Part shown: piece after piece, positions 25,651 through 37,500 of the stretch
How the letters are laid out: each line of letters begins with the position of its first letter
Position numbering within the stretch: the stretch's first letter is position 1
Source of the DNA: Pohlia nutans
Lineage: Eukaryota > Streptophyta > Bryopsida > Bryales > Mniaceae
Assembly: GCA_022496805.1 (NCBI GenBank)
Contig: CM040094.1
Location: 3,929,501-3,993,500 of the forward strand
Reading direction: 5' to 3'
Length of the DNA stretch: 64,000 nucleotides
The notes under the pieces: model-generated
Databases searched by the model: none
Told to the model about the DNA's origin: nothing
The model's input: the letters and a program-made list of their open reading frames with translations, nothing else
Position numbers and translations under genes: made by a program

Positions 25651-27993
25651 ATCTGCAGTGTTGTGGTAATGCTATTACACGTGTTTGACTATTTGACACA
25701 ACCTTGTGCATAAGATTTGGTTTTGCATAATGGAAAATGTATTATGTGAATTTTAAAAGAAAAATCTAGTGGTATAAAATTTGATTCTTGATGATGACTT
25801 AGGTGACCAAATGCATATTAGTAGTTGTTTTTTAATGAAGACTTTCTTGAATGGTCTGTAGACTATCCTCTTGAGAGATTTTTTTTCCTTCAAAGATGTT
25901 TATTTTGTTTATGTTGATATTTAGTTTTAGCTCTGAAAAGGTTCTTTTCTATTTTATTTTAGCCATTGATTGCTTCACCATCTTCTCCAATATTTTTAGT
26001 GTTTTATTTTATAACTTCACATTTAAAGAAACGAGATTTCTTTTGACTAGGATCGTGGTTCCTCAACTATAATTGAATAATGTTATTGTTGGTTTCTAGA
26101 ATTTTGAAGGAATTGCGATGTGACGTGGCATCGAGTGCCTAGCTACATCAAAAGGATGTAGTTTATAAATTATATTAGTTTATGTAGTTTATTTTAGTTA
26201 AAGGAGTTTTCATCCATTTAGTAATTTAGTTAAATGGTCTTATTAATGCCAATTAGGATTTGGGAGTGTTAGGTGGAGAAGCTCACTTAACTTGGCATTC
26301 TTTGCCAAGTGAAAGATAAATCATTTTAACCTAGACAAATCAATTGAAGCTATCTTTCATACTATGAAAGACAAATTCAAGAATGGAGATGCTAAAAGAA
26401 ACCCAAAGCCATATTCACAGCAACATCGTCACAGACAATTAAACAAACCCTTTTTAGAATTTTGGAATCAATGTACATCATTGCTCAATTCTCTCCCGTA
26501 GATTGAAACAACAAATCATTTCAATCAAGTGAAATAACAATTGCCTGTGGCTTAAGAAAATTTTCTAATGATGAGAACAAGTATCCGCATACTAGAAAAG
26601 ATGTGGGATTCTACAACTATTGTAAGTATACAACTCAAACTAGTCCATAATGACTAATGACAATCATTACAAATTAGTTTTTGGACTATTTGAGTCGTAT
26701 TCTTGTAGTCATAGAATCCCACATTTATTCTAGTGACGATTGGGCTAAAAATATGTTTTGCACTTGATATCGTGAGTGGTATTAGCAAATTGAATCTATT
26801 CCAATAGATAATTTAAATTCATTCCTAAGATCCTAAACACCATAAAATAAGAACACACCTTCATCCCTAAAGGACTAAGAAGCCCAAATTGGGCGGTTTA
26901 CATTTCTCTCAACAATTTTGAATAGGTCCTAAATAGACTTCCTTCTGTTTTTTTTTTTTTTTTTTTTTGACCAATATATGCAATGTTCTTGTGATATAAA
27001 TTTTTTCCCATCATAATTATATTTTTTTACTATATGATTGATTGAAAATATCATTAAAAATCTAAATTTTATAAATCATATTGTCAAAATTATAATTTAG
27101 ATGGGGAAGAAAGAAGTCTACTTAAGACCTACTCAAAAATGCTAAAAATATATGAAGCCAAATTATAGCTTATTGATTCTTTAAGGGTTCGAACCATGAA
27201 TCCTTGGTCTTTAAAGGGATTCATGAAGCATCATTTTTTTGTACTCATCTCCATTATAAAAGTATGTTCCACTATAAGGTAGATGTACCTAAAACCATCC
27301 AAGACCCAATTCCGCACCTTGCCATTGATCCCCAATTCTACTTTGGAATTGATCTAATTTCACCTAACTTCAAGTGAACACTACTGAATATAACAAATGA
27401 TATGTATAATTGGATGTAAATAAAGTGATTTTAGGTACTTCAATGAATGAAAATGAGATCACAAAATGATAATTAAGCAATTTAAACAATGAAGGAATCA
27501 ATTTAATATAACAATCACGTAGATTCATTGGGTGTAAATGGGACTATTTAAAATAACTTCTTTACCAACTATAGGCTAATTTTGAATTCATTATAGATTG
27601 CATTTTTGGATTGCTCATGGCTCTGCCTAGGAGAGATTTTGTATTTTCAAGGAATAACAATTTGAAAATTTATAAATATCACAAGTTTTATAAAAAATAA
27701 ATAATAATTTCACTTGGATTCAAATTTATATTTGCCTAATTTTTTGTAAAACACTTGGTATGTACTCCAAAATATTCAGATTGCTTAAATGAATGGTAAT
27801 AGGTACTTCCACTATAGTTGCTTTTTTTTGGGGGGACAATATATTGCCAAATTGCTATGTGAAATTTTGATGTGCTATTTACGTCAAAGAAAATTTGAAC
27901 AATTTTTGGGTTAAATAGCCGCATTCTTCCCTAATGCTAAGTATGCATATCCAAATTTCTATACGAAACTACCCGTTTTCAAAAGTTTGGTAT
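25651..27993. other. Spacer with a 147-bp foldback and MITE fragments
   Basis: No gene recognised. A foldback at 26590-26736 has arms of about 55 bases containing ATGTGGGATTCTA and its complement. Bases about 26860-27215 carry fragments of the 33701/57046 MITE family (CCTAAAGGACTAAGAAGCCC, CATGAATCCTTGGTC). A poly-T run lies at about 26949-26968. Confidence 0.5.
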
Positions 27994-28791
27994 TTAACCC
28001 TTTAGTGCCCAAGAGGCCAATATTTGGTCACTGCTTGGTGTTTTCTTGACATAACTCCACATCTATTGTCAATGGGACTTGGTTATCTGAAGAACGGAAG
28101 AGGAGTCTGCAATGTGCATGTTATGCAAAAAGAAATTTATGATTTGGAGTAGTGAAGCTATCAAAATACCTTTGTACAAAACACCAAAAAACTCAAAATA
28201 CCTCAAATTACAACAAATACTTACGAATACAACACACGTATTATACGGCATTTTCTTGTGTTTGGAAGTTTGTTATCTCATTTTTAATTTATTTTGTTGA
28301 ATTTTGTTCTCTTCTTCATGTTCTATTAATGTATGTATTTTGATCTTGATCAATGTACCAAATCCTTTCATATCTGAACATATACATTTATTACAAAAAT
28401 CAAATGTGTACCTTTTGTGTGGACTTTGAAAAATTGAATAATCATTGGAAGGTGGTATGGACTTTTTTTTGAGAAGCCAGTATTGAAGTTGCGAGTCACA
28501 TTCAAGTTTTATAAAAAATAAAATAAAAAATAAATATTAAAATCTCATAATGAAGTTCAATAGAGAGAGAGGTCTTCATACACACTCAACGGCAGTGCAA
28601 GTATGACTACGAATACAAGACATAATCTTGCAAATGAACGATCAGATCTACATGAAAATTTTAATAGAATGCATGAAATTAAATTACACTCAGTTTAGTA
28701 CAGTTCAATTCTTTTTTAAACGCCACCCATTCAATTACACCTCCTAAAAAGTGGATTTTGTGGAAAACTGACATGGGCACTAAAGGATTAA
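27994..28791. mobile_element. 798-bp element with AACCCTTTAGTGCCC ends
   Basis: Starts TTAACCCTTTAGTGCCC and ends TGGGCACTAAAGGATTAA, nearly exact inverted copies. A partial copy is at 12540-13055, and related ends occur at 59709. TTAA is present at both ends. No transposase. Confidence 0.7.
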
Positions 28792-29093
28792 ATACCCAAA
28801 ATTTGCTACCAATTTTACAAAATTCCAATTTACAAATCACAAATACACCTCCCTAGAAAAAAATTGAAAAAAAATAAAAATCACACTTGCTTCCCCTCCA
28901 CGTAAAGGAAAGAACACCGTGAACCTCCGATTCTAGAACCTTCACAACGCAAGCTTTCAACTGCCACTTGTTTCCACGCCATTTTGCTTCCTCACATTTT
29001 TCCTCGACGCCCCATTTCTCTTCCTGAAGCCAATTGAGCGTGCAGACCTAAACCTACAACCACCTCGTTTGGGATTCCAGAACCTTCCAGAGA

Positions 29094-29370
29094 GTTTTTG
29101 CGATAGTTTTTGTTTCGAGGGATTTTGTGAGAGGAGTTTTTGTTGCGAGAGGAGTTTTTGTTGTGAGAGGAGTTTTTGTTTCGAGGGATTTTGTGAGAGT
29201 TTCTGTTGTGAGAGGAATTTTTGTTGCGAGAGGAGTTTTTGTTGTGAGAGGAGTTTTTGTTTCGAGGGATTTTGTGAGAGTTTTTGTTGTGAGAGGAATT
29301 TTTGTTTTGAGAGGAGTTTTTGTTTTGTGAGGGATTTTGTGAGAGGAGTTTTTGTTGTGAGAGTTGCGAG
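29094..29370. repeat. 18-bp minisatellite upstream of TIM14
   Basis: Variants of GTGAGAGGAGTTTTTGTT are repeated in tandem for about 270 bases, with shorter GTGAG...TTTTTGTTTCGAGGGATTT units interspersed. It ends about ten bases before the TIM14 start codon, so it probably forms most of the 5' UTR. Because the main unit length is a multiple of three, it stays open in several frames on both strands; these frames are low-complexity and are not called as genes. Confidence 0.85.
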
Positions 29371-29378
29371 GAGGATTG

Positions 29379-29717
29379 ATGGCGACGCCGTTGATGGCGG
29401 GGCTGTCGGTGGCAGCCGCGGCGATGGCAGGGAAGTACGGCATCGAGGCGTGGCAGGCGTTCAAGGCGCGGCCGGCTGCGGCGCGGATGCGCAAGTTTTA
29501 CGAGGGCGGCTTCCAGCCCGTGATGACGCGGCGCGAGGCCGCCCTGATTCTGGGAGTGCGCGAGAGCGCGGCGCAGGACAAGATCAAGGAGGCGCACCGC
29601 CGCGTCATGCAGGCCAATCACCCGGACGCTGGCGGCAGCGATTTTATTGCGTCCAAGGTCAATGAGGCCAAGGACAATCTCCTCGGCCAGAAACGCGGCA
29701 GCGGCTCCGCCTTTTAA
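29379..29717 (+). CDS. TIM14: TIM14/PAM18 mitochondrial J-protein
   Basis: TIM14 (PAM18, DNAJC19-type) is an inner-membrane J-protein that stimulates mitochondrial Hsp70 in the import motor at TIM23. The frame gives 112 residues, the length of Arabidopsis TIM14 proteins, and ends GSGSAF as they do. Residues about 3-18 form an Ala-rich membrane segment (MAGLSVAAAAMAG). FYEGGFQPVMTRREAALILG opens the J domain, and the catalytic HPD lies in NHPDAGGS near residue 85. The start at 29379 gives the family N-terminus MATP; an upstream TTG-started frame is a repeat artefact. The gene is intronless here. A minisatellite forms its leader, and a tandem duplication with hairpins lies just downstream. Confidence 0.97.
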   Translation: MATPLMAGLSVAAAAMAGKYGIEAWQAFKARPAAARMRKFYEGGFQPVMTRREAALILGVRESAAQDKIKEAHRRVMQANHPDAGGSDFIASKVNEAKDNLLGQKRGSGSAF

Positions 29718-29723
29718 TCGGTT

Positions 29724-30300
29724 TCAATTTAGGGCTTGGATTTAGTAACAATCGATTTAGAGTTTGAAACGACCTTCCTGATGAAGCTTCTAACCTATAC
29801 AAGAAATCGCTGTATTGTAAGGGTTAGAAGCTTCATCAGGTTAGATTGAGTGCTTTTAGCTGAGTTGCAAAATATTGTAGCTGGAATGTGCTGCTCTTAA
29901 TTTATCAAAGGTGGCTAAAACGGGTTGCGGGATTTGCAGCTTTGTATTCAAATTACCATAACACGCACTCTGGCTTTTCAGTTGAATTTGTGTGTATAGA
30001 GACTTCATTTCAGATCATTCCGTGTGCAGTGATTTTAGCAGGGTTTAGCACACAATGGCTTATTGGTGTCAATTTAGGGTTTGGATTTGGGGTTTATAGT
30101 AACAATCGATTTAGAGTTTGAAATGACCTTCCTGATGAAGCTTGTAATCTATACAAGCGAACACTGTATTGTAAGGTTAGAAGCTTCATCAGGTTAGATT
30201 GAGTGCTTTTAGCAGAGAATTGCAAAATCTTGCAACTGGAATGTGCTAATCAAAGGTGGCTAAAACGGGCCTGCAGGATCGGATTTGCAGCTTTGTATTT
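29724..30300. repeat. Tandem duplication with hairpins downstream of TIM14
   Basis: A segment that starts TCAATTTAGGG at 29724 recurs at 30069 (period about 345). Shared blocks include GTAACAATCGATTTAGAGTT and AAAGGTGGCTAAAACGGG. Each copy contains a hairpin. In the first the stem is a perfect 19 bp (29777-29795 with 29822-29840, CCTGATGAAGCTTCTAACC and its complement); in the second it is imperfect. The first copy is probably in the TIM14 3' UTR. Confidence 0.8.
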
Positions 30301-30614
30301 AAATTACTTCAAGTTTTGGTTTCGCAGGATGGGATGTGGTTTTGACAGAACTTTTTGCTGTGGTCAACTACCTGTCACCCTTCGAAGGTATGTGACGTTT
30401 CCCTGATCAATCCAGCAAGGGTCATATTTGATTCAACAGTGAAATCCTTTACACGCAAAAACAACAACACCTTGCACACTTTCCACACTATTATTGACTG
30501 GAGCACAATTGTCGCGCATTCAAATTATGTTATAACGAAAAGGTCGAAACTGATTAAAGAGGTTTAATTGTAAATCTATACCTAGTTTTCATTTTGCTTT
30601 TTTTCTCTGACCTC

Positions 30615-31190
30615 TTAACCCCTAAACGTCCTCACCTATGTCCAATTTGGGCAGTTTTGCAAAGATGCATTATAAAATGCAACTAACATGAATATTTGAA
30701 ACTTGATGTCCAAACAAAAGTTATACATTTTGAAATTTAGATTCAATCTATACGGTTAGATCTTTGATTGCTATCACTAATATTTTTCTATAAATTTTGA
30801 AACATAAAATAAAAAATTATTTTGTAATTCGATTACGAATAGGATATTGACAGTATGGGGATGAAATTTGTTGTGATGGCTTATAATATAGTACTCTAGG
30901 TGTAGTGATTTTTGGGGATTTTTTGGATGCTTGATTTTATGAGTTTATTTTTCAAGAACACTTTTAGACTAAAATCTTCAAACTTTTGGGTGAAACACTG
31001 CAACACGAAATGAGGCATAATTTTTTCAGAAATTGTTTTCTTTTCGATCGGATCACATGTACATGAAGCTAACTTCCCATAAAATTTTCAATAAAAAAAT
31101 CACACTACAAAAAGTGCATGACGGATGAGAAACTACGGATGAAATCTGTACATCAAGCAAAATATGCATGGTTGGGCGGTTAGGGGTTAA
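30615..31190. mobile_element. About 577-bp MITE family, copy 3
   Basis: Starts TTAACCCCTAAACGTCC and ends GGGCGGTTAGGGGTTAA. It is the best preserved of four copies and has TTAA at both ends. No open frame of interest. Confidence 0.8.
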
Positions 31191-31550
31191 TGACAAGTGT
31201 ATGTGATAATTCAATGGAGTGTACATCATACATAATTTTTATCTTGTATTTTTACTTTGATTTTCTAGAAACAAATGTATTTGATAATTCAATGGAGTAT
31301 ACTTTATCCTTTTGGACTAATTGAATCCTTACAATTTTTTATTTTCAAACAATGAGGGTATATAATGAGAGATGCAAAAGTTGGAAGTTGATGAGGTTAT
31401 TGAGATACAAAGTAAAATGTATACAACTAACCTTGCAAATCCAAATGTACATTCAATTTTGGGCCTCTCCAAAATTACTATAGACTTCCTGAATCGGTTG
31501 AATCGGATTGAAGATGAAACTCAAATTTAGATCATTTGATTAAAGTTGAG

Positions 31551-34500
31551 TTACTTTGATGTTTTCTTTGATGTCTGCTTTGATGTGTTTACCAGACGTG
31601 GAGAGTTCTGTTGCTGTGATTTTCCCTTTGTTTTGAGTTTATCATGGCCGACGGGGTTCTTGTCTTGAGAGGCTGGCTTTGTGGACGTCTTCTCTTGGGA
31701 AGCTGGTCTAATTGTGTTTCTTTGGAGAGAGGCTGACCTTGCACTGGTGTTCTTCTCAGCTGCGGATCCAGCTTTCGGGAGATCTATCACAGGAGGCTTG
31801 AGAAAATTATCATCAACTTACATATGAGTGAGTTTCTGTGAACTGAAATCAATTTGATTCACTTTACCCCTAATAGAGTTAACCGAAAAGAAGGCCTTGG
31901 AACATGCCTTTTCAAGAGGAGTTCAAGAGGAGTTTGCCACTATAATTGGGTTGAATAGTGTCATGTCATAACTTGTCCCCTTGTGGGCCATGGGCTTGGA
32001 GCTTTGGTAGGAGGTGTGGAAGTCATTGTGAGGTGTGGAGAATAATGACAGTGGCTTGCTTTAGATTGTCTCCCAACTCACCTTGAACTAGTTTTCGGTC
32101 TATTTATATTTCAATATGAGTTCAAGAGGAGTTCAAGAGGAATTTGCTAAAACTTTCCTCTTTGAGCGGACTTTTCGGTTAACTCTAATGGACCAAGAAG
32201 CTCAGATTGGGTCTCACCTTTGAGAAGGTCATAAGAGGACTTTCTTTTGTGCAATTTTATGTACTTTTTGACTAATACAGTTATCTGTCAAGTGAGCCAA
32301 GATATCCTGAGTTTTGGTGCTTGATACCCCTCTTTTCAACCTTGAATTAACATGCATCATCAAATGCAGTCACGTCTACATTAGACATTAGAGTTAACCG
32401 AAAAGTCAGCCCAAAGAGGAAAGTTGAATTCCTCTTGAACTCATATTGAAATATAAATAGACCGAAAACTAGTTTATGATGAGTTGGGAGACAATTTAAA
32501 GCAAGTCATTGTCATTATTTTCCACACCTCGCAATGACTCCCGCACCTTCCACCAAAGCCCCAAGCCCATGGCTCACAAGGGGACAATCTATGACATGAC
32601 ACTATTCAACCCAAGTAGGTTAGAAGTATAGCAAAAAGGGAGGTTAGATGGGCTTCTTTTTGGTTAACTCAATTGTCCCCTTCTCAAGCATGGGGAGTTA
32701 CGCCTCTAGGATTGGGTGAGCGTAGAGAATTTGGTGTCAGAGCCTTGCTTGGCTACCTCTCAACTAAGGTTAGAACTGATTTTTGAGCTTTCTTGGATGT
32801 AGGAGTTTTGGAATCCTTACTTCTTTGGGCTGATTTTACGGATAACTTTATTAAATGTAATTTTCTTCATATACGATTTGGCTCCATCTGAATTAAAAAA
32901 ATTCAATTGAATTCGTCATTTTGAATCCTTGGTCTTTTAGGGTTTAAGTGATGGAGATTAGACACGTGTGTACCTTTGCCTTGGGCTGCTGCTTTTGTGA
33001 ACTCCTGTGGTCTTGCAGCAGATACTTCGTTGTTGGGTGGATCAGCAATGGCTCCCTTTGTGCTTGAAGTCTTATCATGAGCACTGTCCTCATATCCACC
33101 ACCTAGAGCATTCATGAGCCACAACTTTGGTATTGGTGGTGTTTTGCCAAATATTTACAAGTTTGGTTTTCCAGATACCTCTTCAAGTTTCTCAGCTCGT
33201 TGCAGAAATTGGAGTCCATGATTGCCATCTCCTTCTTCATGGTGCTTAGTAGAGTGTTTACCTGATAAAAAAAAATATATTAGGGTCATTTCCTCGAAGT
33301 GGAGAAGTGGAGAAGAAGATGAATGTTCAAAATGATGATCTCTACGCATGGTAAAAATTTCAAATTTTTGGAGCACTTTTGAACAATCTCGTTTCAGCAT
33401 ATATACAAAATACCCCGAACAGTTCCATCAATTTTCTCAATGGTGGCATTTTCTCAAAAATTGTGCGATTTTGTTGATCATTTTTTCTTACGAAAGCTAT
33501 GTTAGTCTTTTTTAAATTCAACGGTCTGAATCATCAAAATTACCCCACACCAATGAGAAATTGAGCTAGTCAAGAAAACAAGAGTTAAGTTCAACACCCC
33601 TAGTCCTTTAGGGGATAAAAGAGTTGATTATATTTACAAATCAAAAATCAAAGCAAAGAGGAAGAAACACTGATATATAACGTTACAATCGAAGCAGATG
33701 TTACCCCTAAAGGACCAAGAAGTTCAAATTGAGCCTAATGTTGTTTTTTTAGTAGTTTTGAGTAGGTTCTATATGGACTTCCTTTTGTCCAAATTTATAT
33801 GTTTTTTAATCAATTCAAGAAATGTTCTTCACTGATTCCAATGATAATAAATTTAGTCTCATCTAAATTATATTTTCTACAATATGCTGGATTGAATTTG
33901 TCATTTTGAAACCATGAATCCTTGGTCCTTTAAGGGTTAAGAAGTGATATTGGAGTGACTGGATTAGCAATTTAGGGTTTGAGATCCTTTACCTTTTCGA
34001 CCAAGACGGAAGACATTATTTGTGGCATTGTCATTGTGTTGTTGGTCCTTTGCCACTTCTCACACTTCTTCCGGAGGGCTTCTACCACAACAGGGCCTTC
34101 ACTGGCAACCATCTTGTTGTACATCTCTGTCTAAACCCGCCATCAATTGATTTAGGTAATTTAGGTTAAGAAATTGGTAAATACCTAAATTACCTAAATT
34201 ACCTAATTTTTTTTTTTACAAAATTGGATATGTATCCTCCATGATTTAATTATCGTGCCTGGCCGTCAAAGTTGGCATCTCATGTCAAATAATTATTTTT
34301 TCTTGTCAAAACAGATGTCAGATTCTGTGAATATTCTTCACCATAGAAAGTAGATTTTTTTGAAAAAATAATTTCCTATAGACTTGGGCTTCTTTTCTTA
34401 TAATTATTTTTGCCAACCCTGGCAGAGTACGGTATAGTTGTTTGGCATGCATACTCAAGAGTAGTTTTACAGGTAAAATGTTCTACATTGAGTACTTTCA

Positions 34501-37500
34501 ATATTGAAATGGGAGGATAAATAAGAAGAGGCAAAAGTGGTGGTTATTTTAAAATCTCATTTTTTTTTCTTCAAGTTTTAGGTTTCTAAAAAGAGGATGA
34601 TGAGTCCTCAATGTTTGGAAGCATGAAGATGAACATCCAATCACAACAATATGAATATGAATTTTCAATATGAAGATGACTTTCCTAAGGTTGAAAATTG
34701 TTACCCCACCTATTGTTGAAAATCATGAAAAATTGCAAGAGTGCTAAATTGATGGAAGTAGCCACTTTGTGAAGAGAAAGTGCAAAATGTGAATTTGTTG
34801 ACGTTCGACCAAAGACTACAAATTGCAAAAATTGTTTGACAAGAGACTTCCTACTTCCAATGTATTCATTGTATGCACATTCGCAAAATGTTTGACTCAC
34901 AATTTTTGTATGGGTGTCATTATTGGATTCTGTATACATCGCGAACTCCTACATTAGTCAAAGTGAAATTCAATGACAATGTATCAGCACAAGTTGTCAT
35001 TGGTAATAGACAAGCTCCTAAAGAAATTGAGAAGCTAATGAAACAACAAAAATTGGGCATTCCATAACATTCTTGCTATTTAGAAAATTGAGACTTTGTG
35101 AGGTGAAAAGGATCCAATTTATGTGTTACTTGAGATCATGATTGTTAGTTATACAAATTTGGCATATGAGTGACTATAATCATATGTAGTAGATTTTATT
35201 CATTTTTAATGTAGTAGATTTTCATATGTAGTAGCGAACACAACTTCCGCCTCAATGCCCCAAGAGAAATGATGTGGAATATTCCACATCATTTGATTCT
35301 TCATTGTAGCCATCACTAGCTACAAAGACACATGGTAGGGTGAGGTAGGAGGAAATAATAGAGGTCTTTGCTATGCCAATTTTGTATTTGGATGAAACTG
35401 AATGAAGTCAAATGAAATGAAAAGGAAGCCCCCATGAGAGATACTCAATGTTATATTTTCAAAACAAAACAATTTAGAGATAATAGAATGTCATTTCTTT
35501 ATTCAAATATCTAGAATCTATATTTAAACTCTTTTTTATTAAATTGAATATTTTCTTTCACAATACCTAGGTCTATTCAAATGCATAAAGGAGAATGCAC
35601 TGTAAATAAAGGTGGTTACAACCGTCTCCACCCATTTTACAAATAAGTCATTTTGTCATATGTTAGTTTGCAATTCTAACTATTGCTCTAGTTAAATTTA
35701 GAAGTTCATCGTAATTGAACAAATAAACCATCTTTATCTTCAACAAATTCACCACATCATTCAATGCCACTTACAAAAACTTGTTATAAACTAATAAAAT
35801 TTAATAAAGATTTGAAGAAACATGAGAACACAAAAAAAATTGAATTTTAAGTGACATAAGAGTAATATAATTCATGAATTCAGTGTTCAAGTGTTGTATA
35901 CTTTGTTTTTTCAAGTTGATTTGAACAATCAAATTGAGCAATTGCGAAATTTGTAATTACTTAATTATATTAACAACTTTGTGAATGTCCATGCTCAAGC
36001 TAAGCTAGTGATATATATAAAAAATTAAATTGCAAATTATATATATATATATATAATTATAATTATATACCCCTTGAACGCGCTGATGTCCATATATTGG
36101 ACGACGAACAGATTCAACCTGTTCGGATCTCATCCAGATTTGAGAATCTTCATCCACCAAAATTAATCTTGGTTCTCGTGCAAGTTCACTATTCTTTGAA
36201 CGGTTTGGATCTTCAAAATAGGTTATTATTATTTTTGGAAAAATAGAATAATCGATTTATGTCAAGTTTCATTCTTAGTTCAAAAAGTGAGACCTCAAAC
36301 ATGATTTTTCAAAATAGTTAGAATCAAATAATGGAAACCATACCATCTCGTAGGGCATGTTATTCCAATTTCATCACAATTTTTTGAAATTTTTTTGTGT
36401 TGATTTGGGATTTTTAATTGAATTTCAAAAGAAAACCTTTCAAAATTAAATAAAAACTTTTAATAAAAAATATGATGCATCCAACCGTACAGATGTGATC
36501 TTCACATTGACATTTACAAGTTTTCTTTGTATATCTATTCCATTTTAGGGTTTTATCAAACATTTTATAGTGCATCTTTGAAAACCGAGTTGAATTGGGA
36601 CCTTAAAGGGATACACATACACACTTGTTGAGACACTCTTTTGTATTTTTTTTTCTTTTATAACTTTTGAAGCCCTTATTATACAATTGGCGAAAGAGGA
36701 AGTTGGCCTTTCGTATTAAATTTCCTACTTTCATTAAGTTTGCCTTTTTTACTTTTATGAGTACTCTTCCTATTTTCCAGAAAATGCCAAGGAGTAGTAC
36801 TTGGAAATGCTTCACATTTTTCTCTTTTGAATGTCATCCAAAATGTGCCACATGATTTTTAGAATTCATCAAACCTAAAAAATTGATGTAAATCATTATT
36901 GAAGAGATGCTTCTTTTCCTCTCATGCAGTAGTGTGAAGTTTGTAAAAATCTATTGAGACCTTACACCTAACTTCCTTTTTAGTCATACGGTAAGGCCCT
37001 GAGACCATTTCAAAAGTTGCACAACGAGCCATAACAGGCCATTTCGTGGTGTGCAAGTTTTTTTTTTTTTTTTTTTTTTTTTTGGCTTCTTGGAGCGAGA
37101 CTCCAATGTCGTGGCACAATGACAATGGTCTAAATTTGGAGGGATCACCTTCCATTGAATGCATGGAGCACTCCTATAGTGTGAAAAAAAAGCCCTAGTG
37201 GCGTGAATTGTGAACCGTGGCTCCTAGTGGCCCAAGTGGCACAATAGTTATACATCAAGAGCCATAGAAGATTATGTACCCGAAGAGGTTAAACCATGAA
37301 GATGGTACTTTGGAAGAAAAGCCAAGTTGTTGACCTCATAACCCTCTGTTGCCAACATCAACACCAATGTAGTGCACTATTAAGTGGATAATGTCCACAA
37401 GCATCTAAATCCATAATACTCTACTATGAACATCAAGTAGTAACAATCGACTTTATCCTTGAAAGATTACTTTTTTTAGGATCAACATGTAGACAATGAA

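Noticed and set aside
26100..26520. Possible solo LTR or copia fragment
   Set aside because: No TG...CA ends, primer-binding site or retroelement protein could be identified.
28992..29621. Long minus-strand frames over the TIM14 leader and gene (Asn/Lys/Ser repeat)
   Set aside because: Shadow of an 18-bp repeat whose length is a multiple of three, continuing antisense to TIM14.
32903..33124. Reading the exon near 33000 as starting at TTGTGGCTC (33124)
   Set aside because: That start does not fit the phase of the preceding exon; the CAG acceptor at 33084 does.
34873..35067. 64-codon frame in the large PEAPOD intron on the plus strand
   Set aside because: No domain and no codon bias; flanking sequence is ordinary AT-rich intron.
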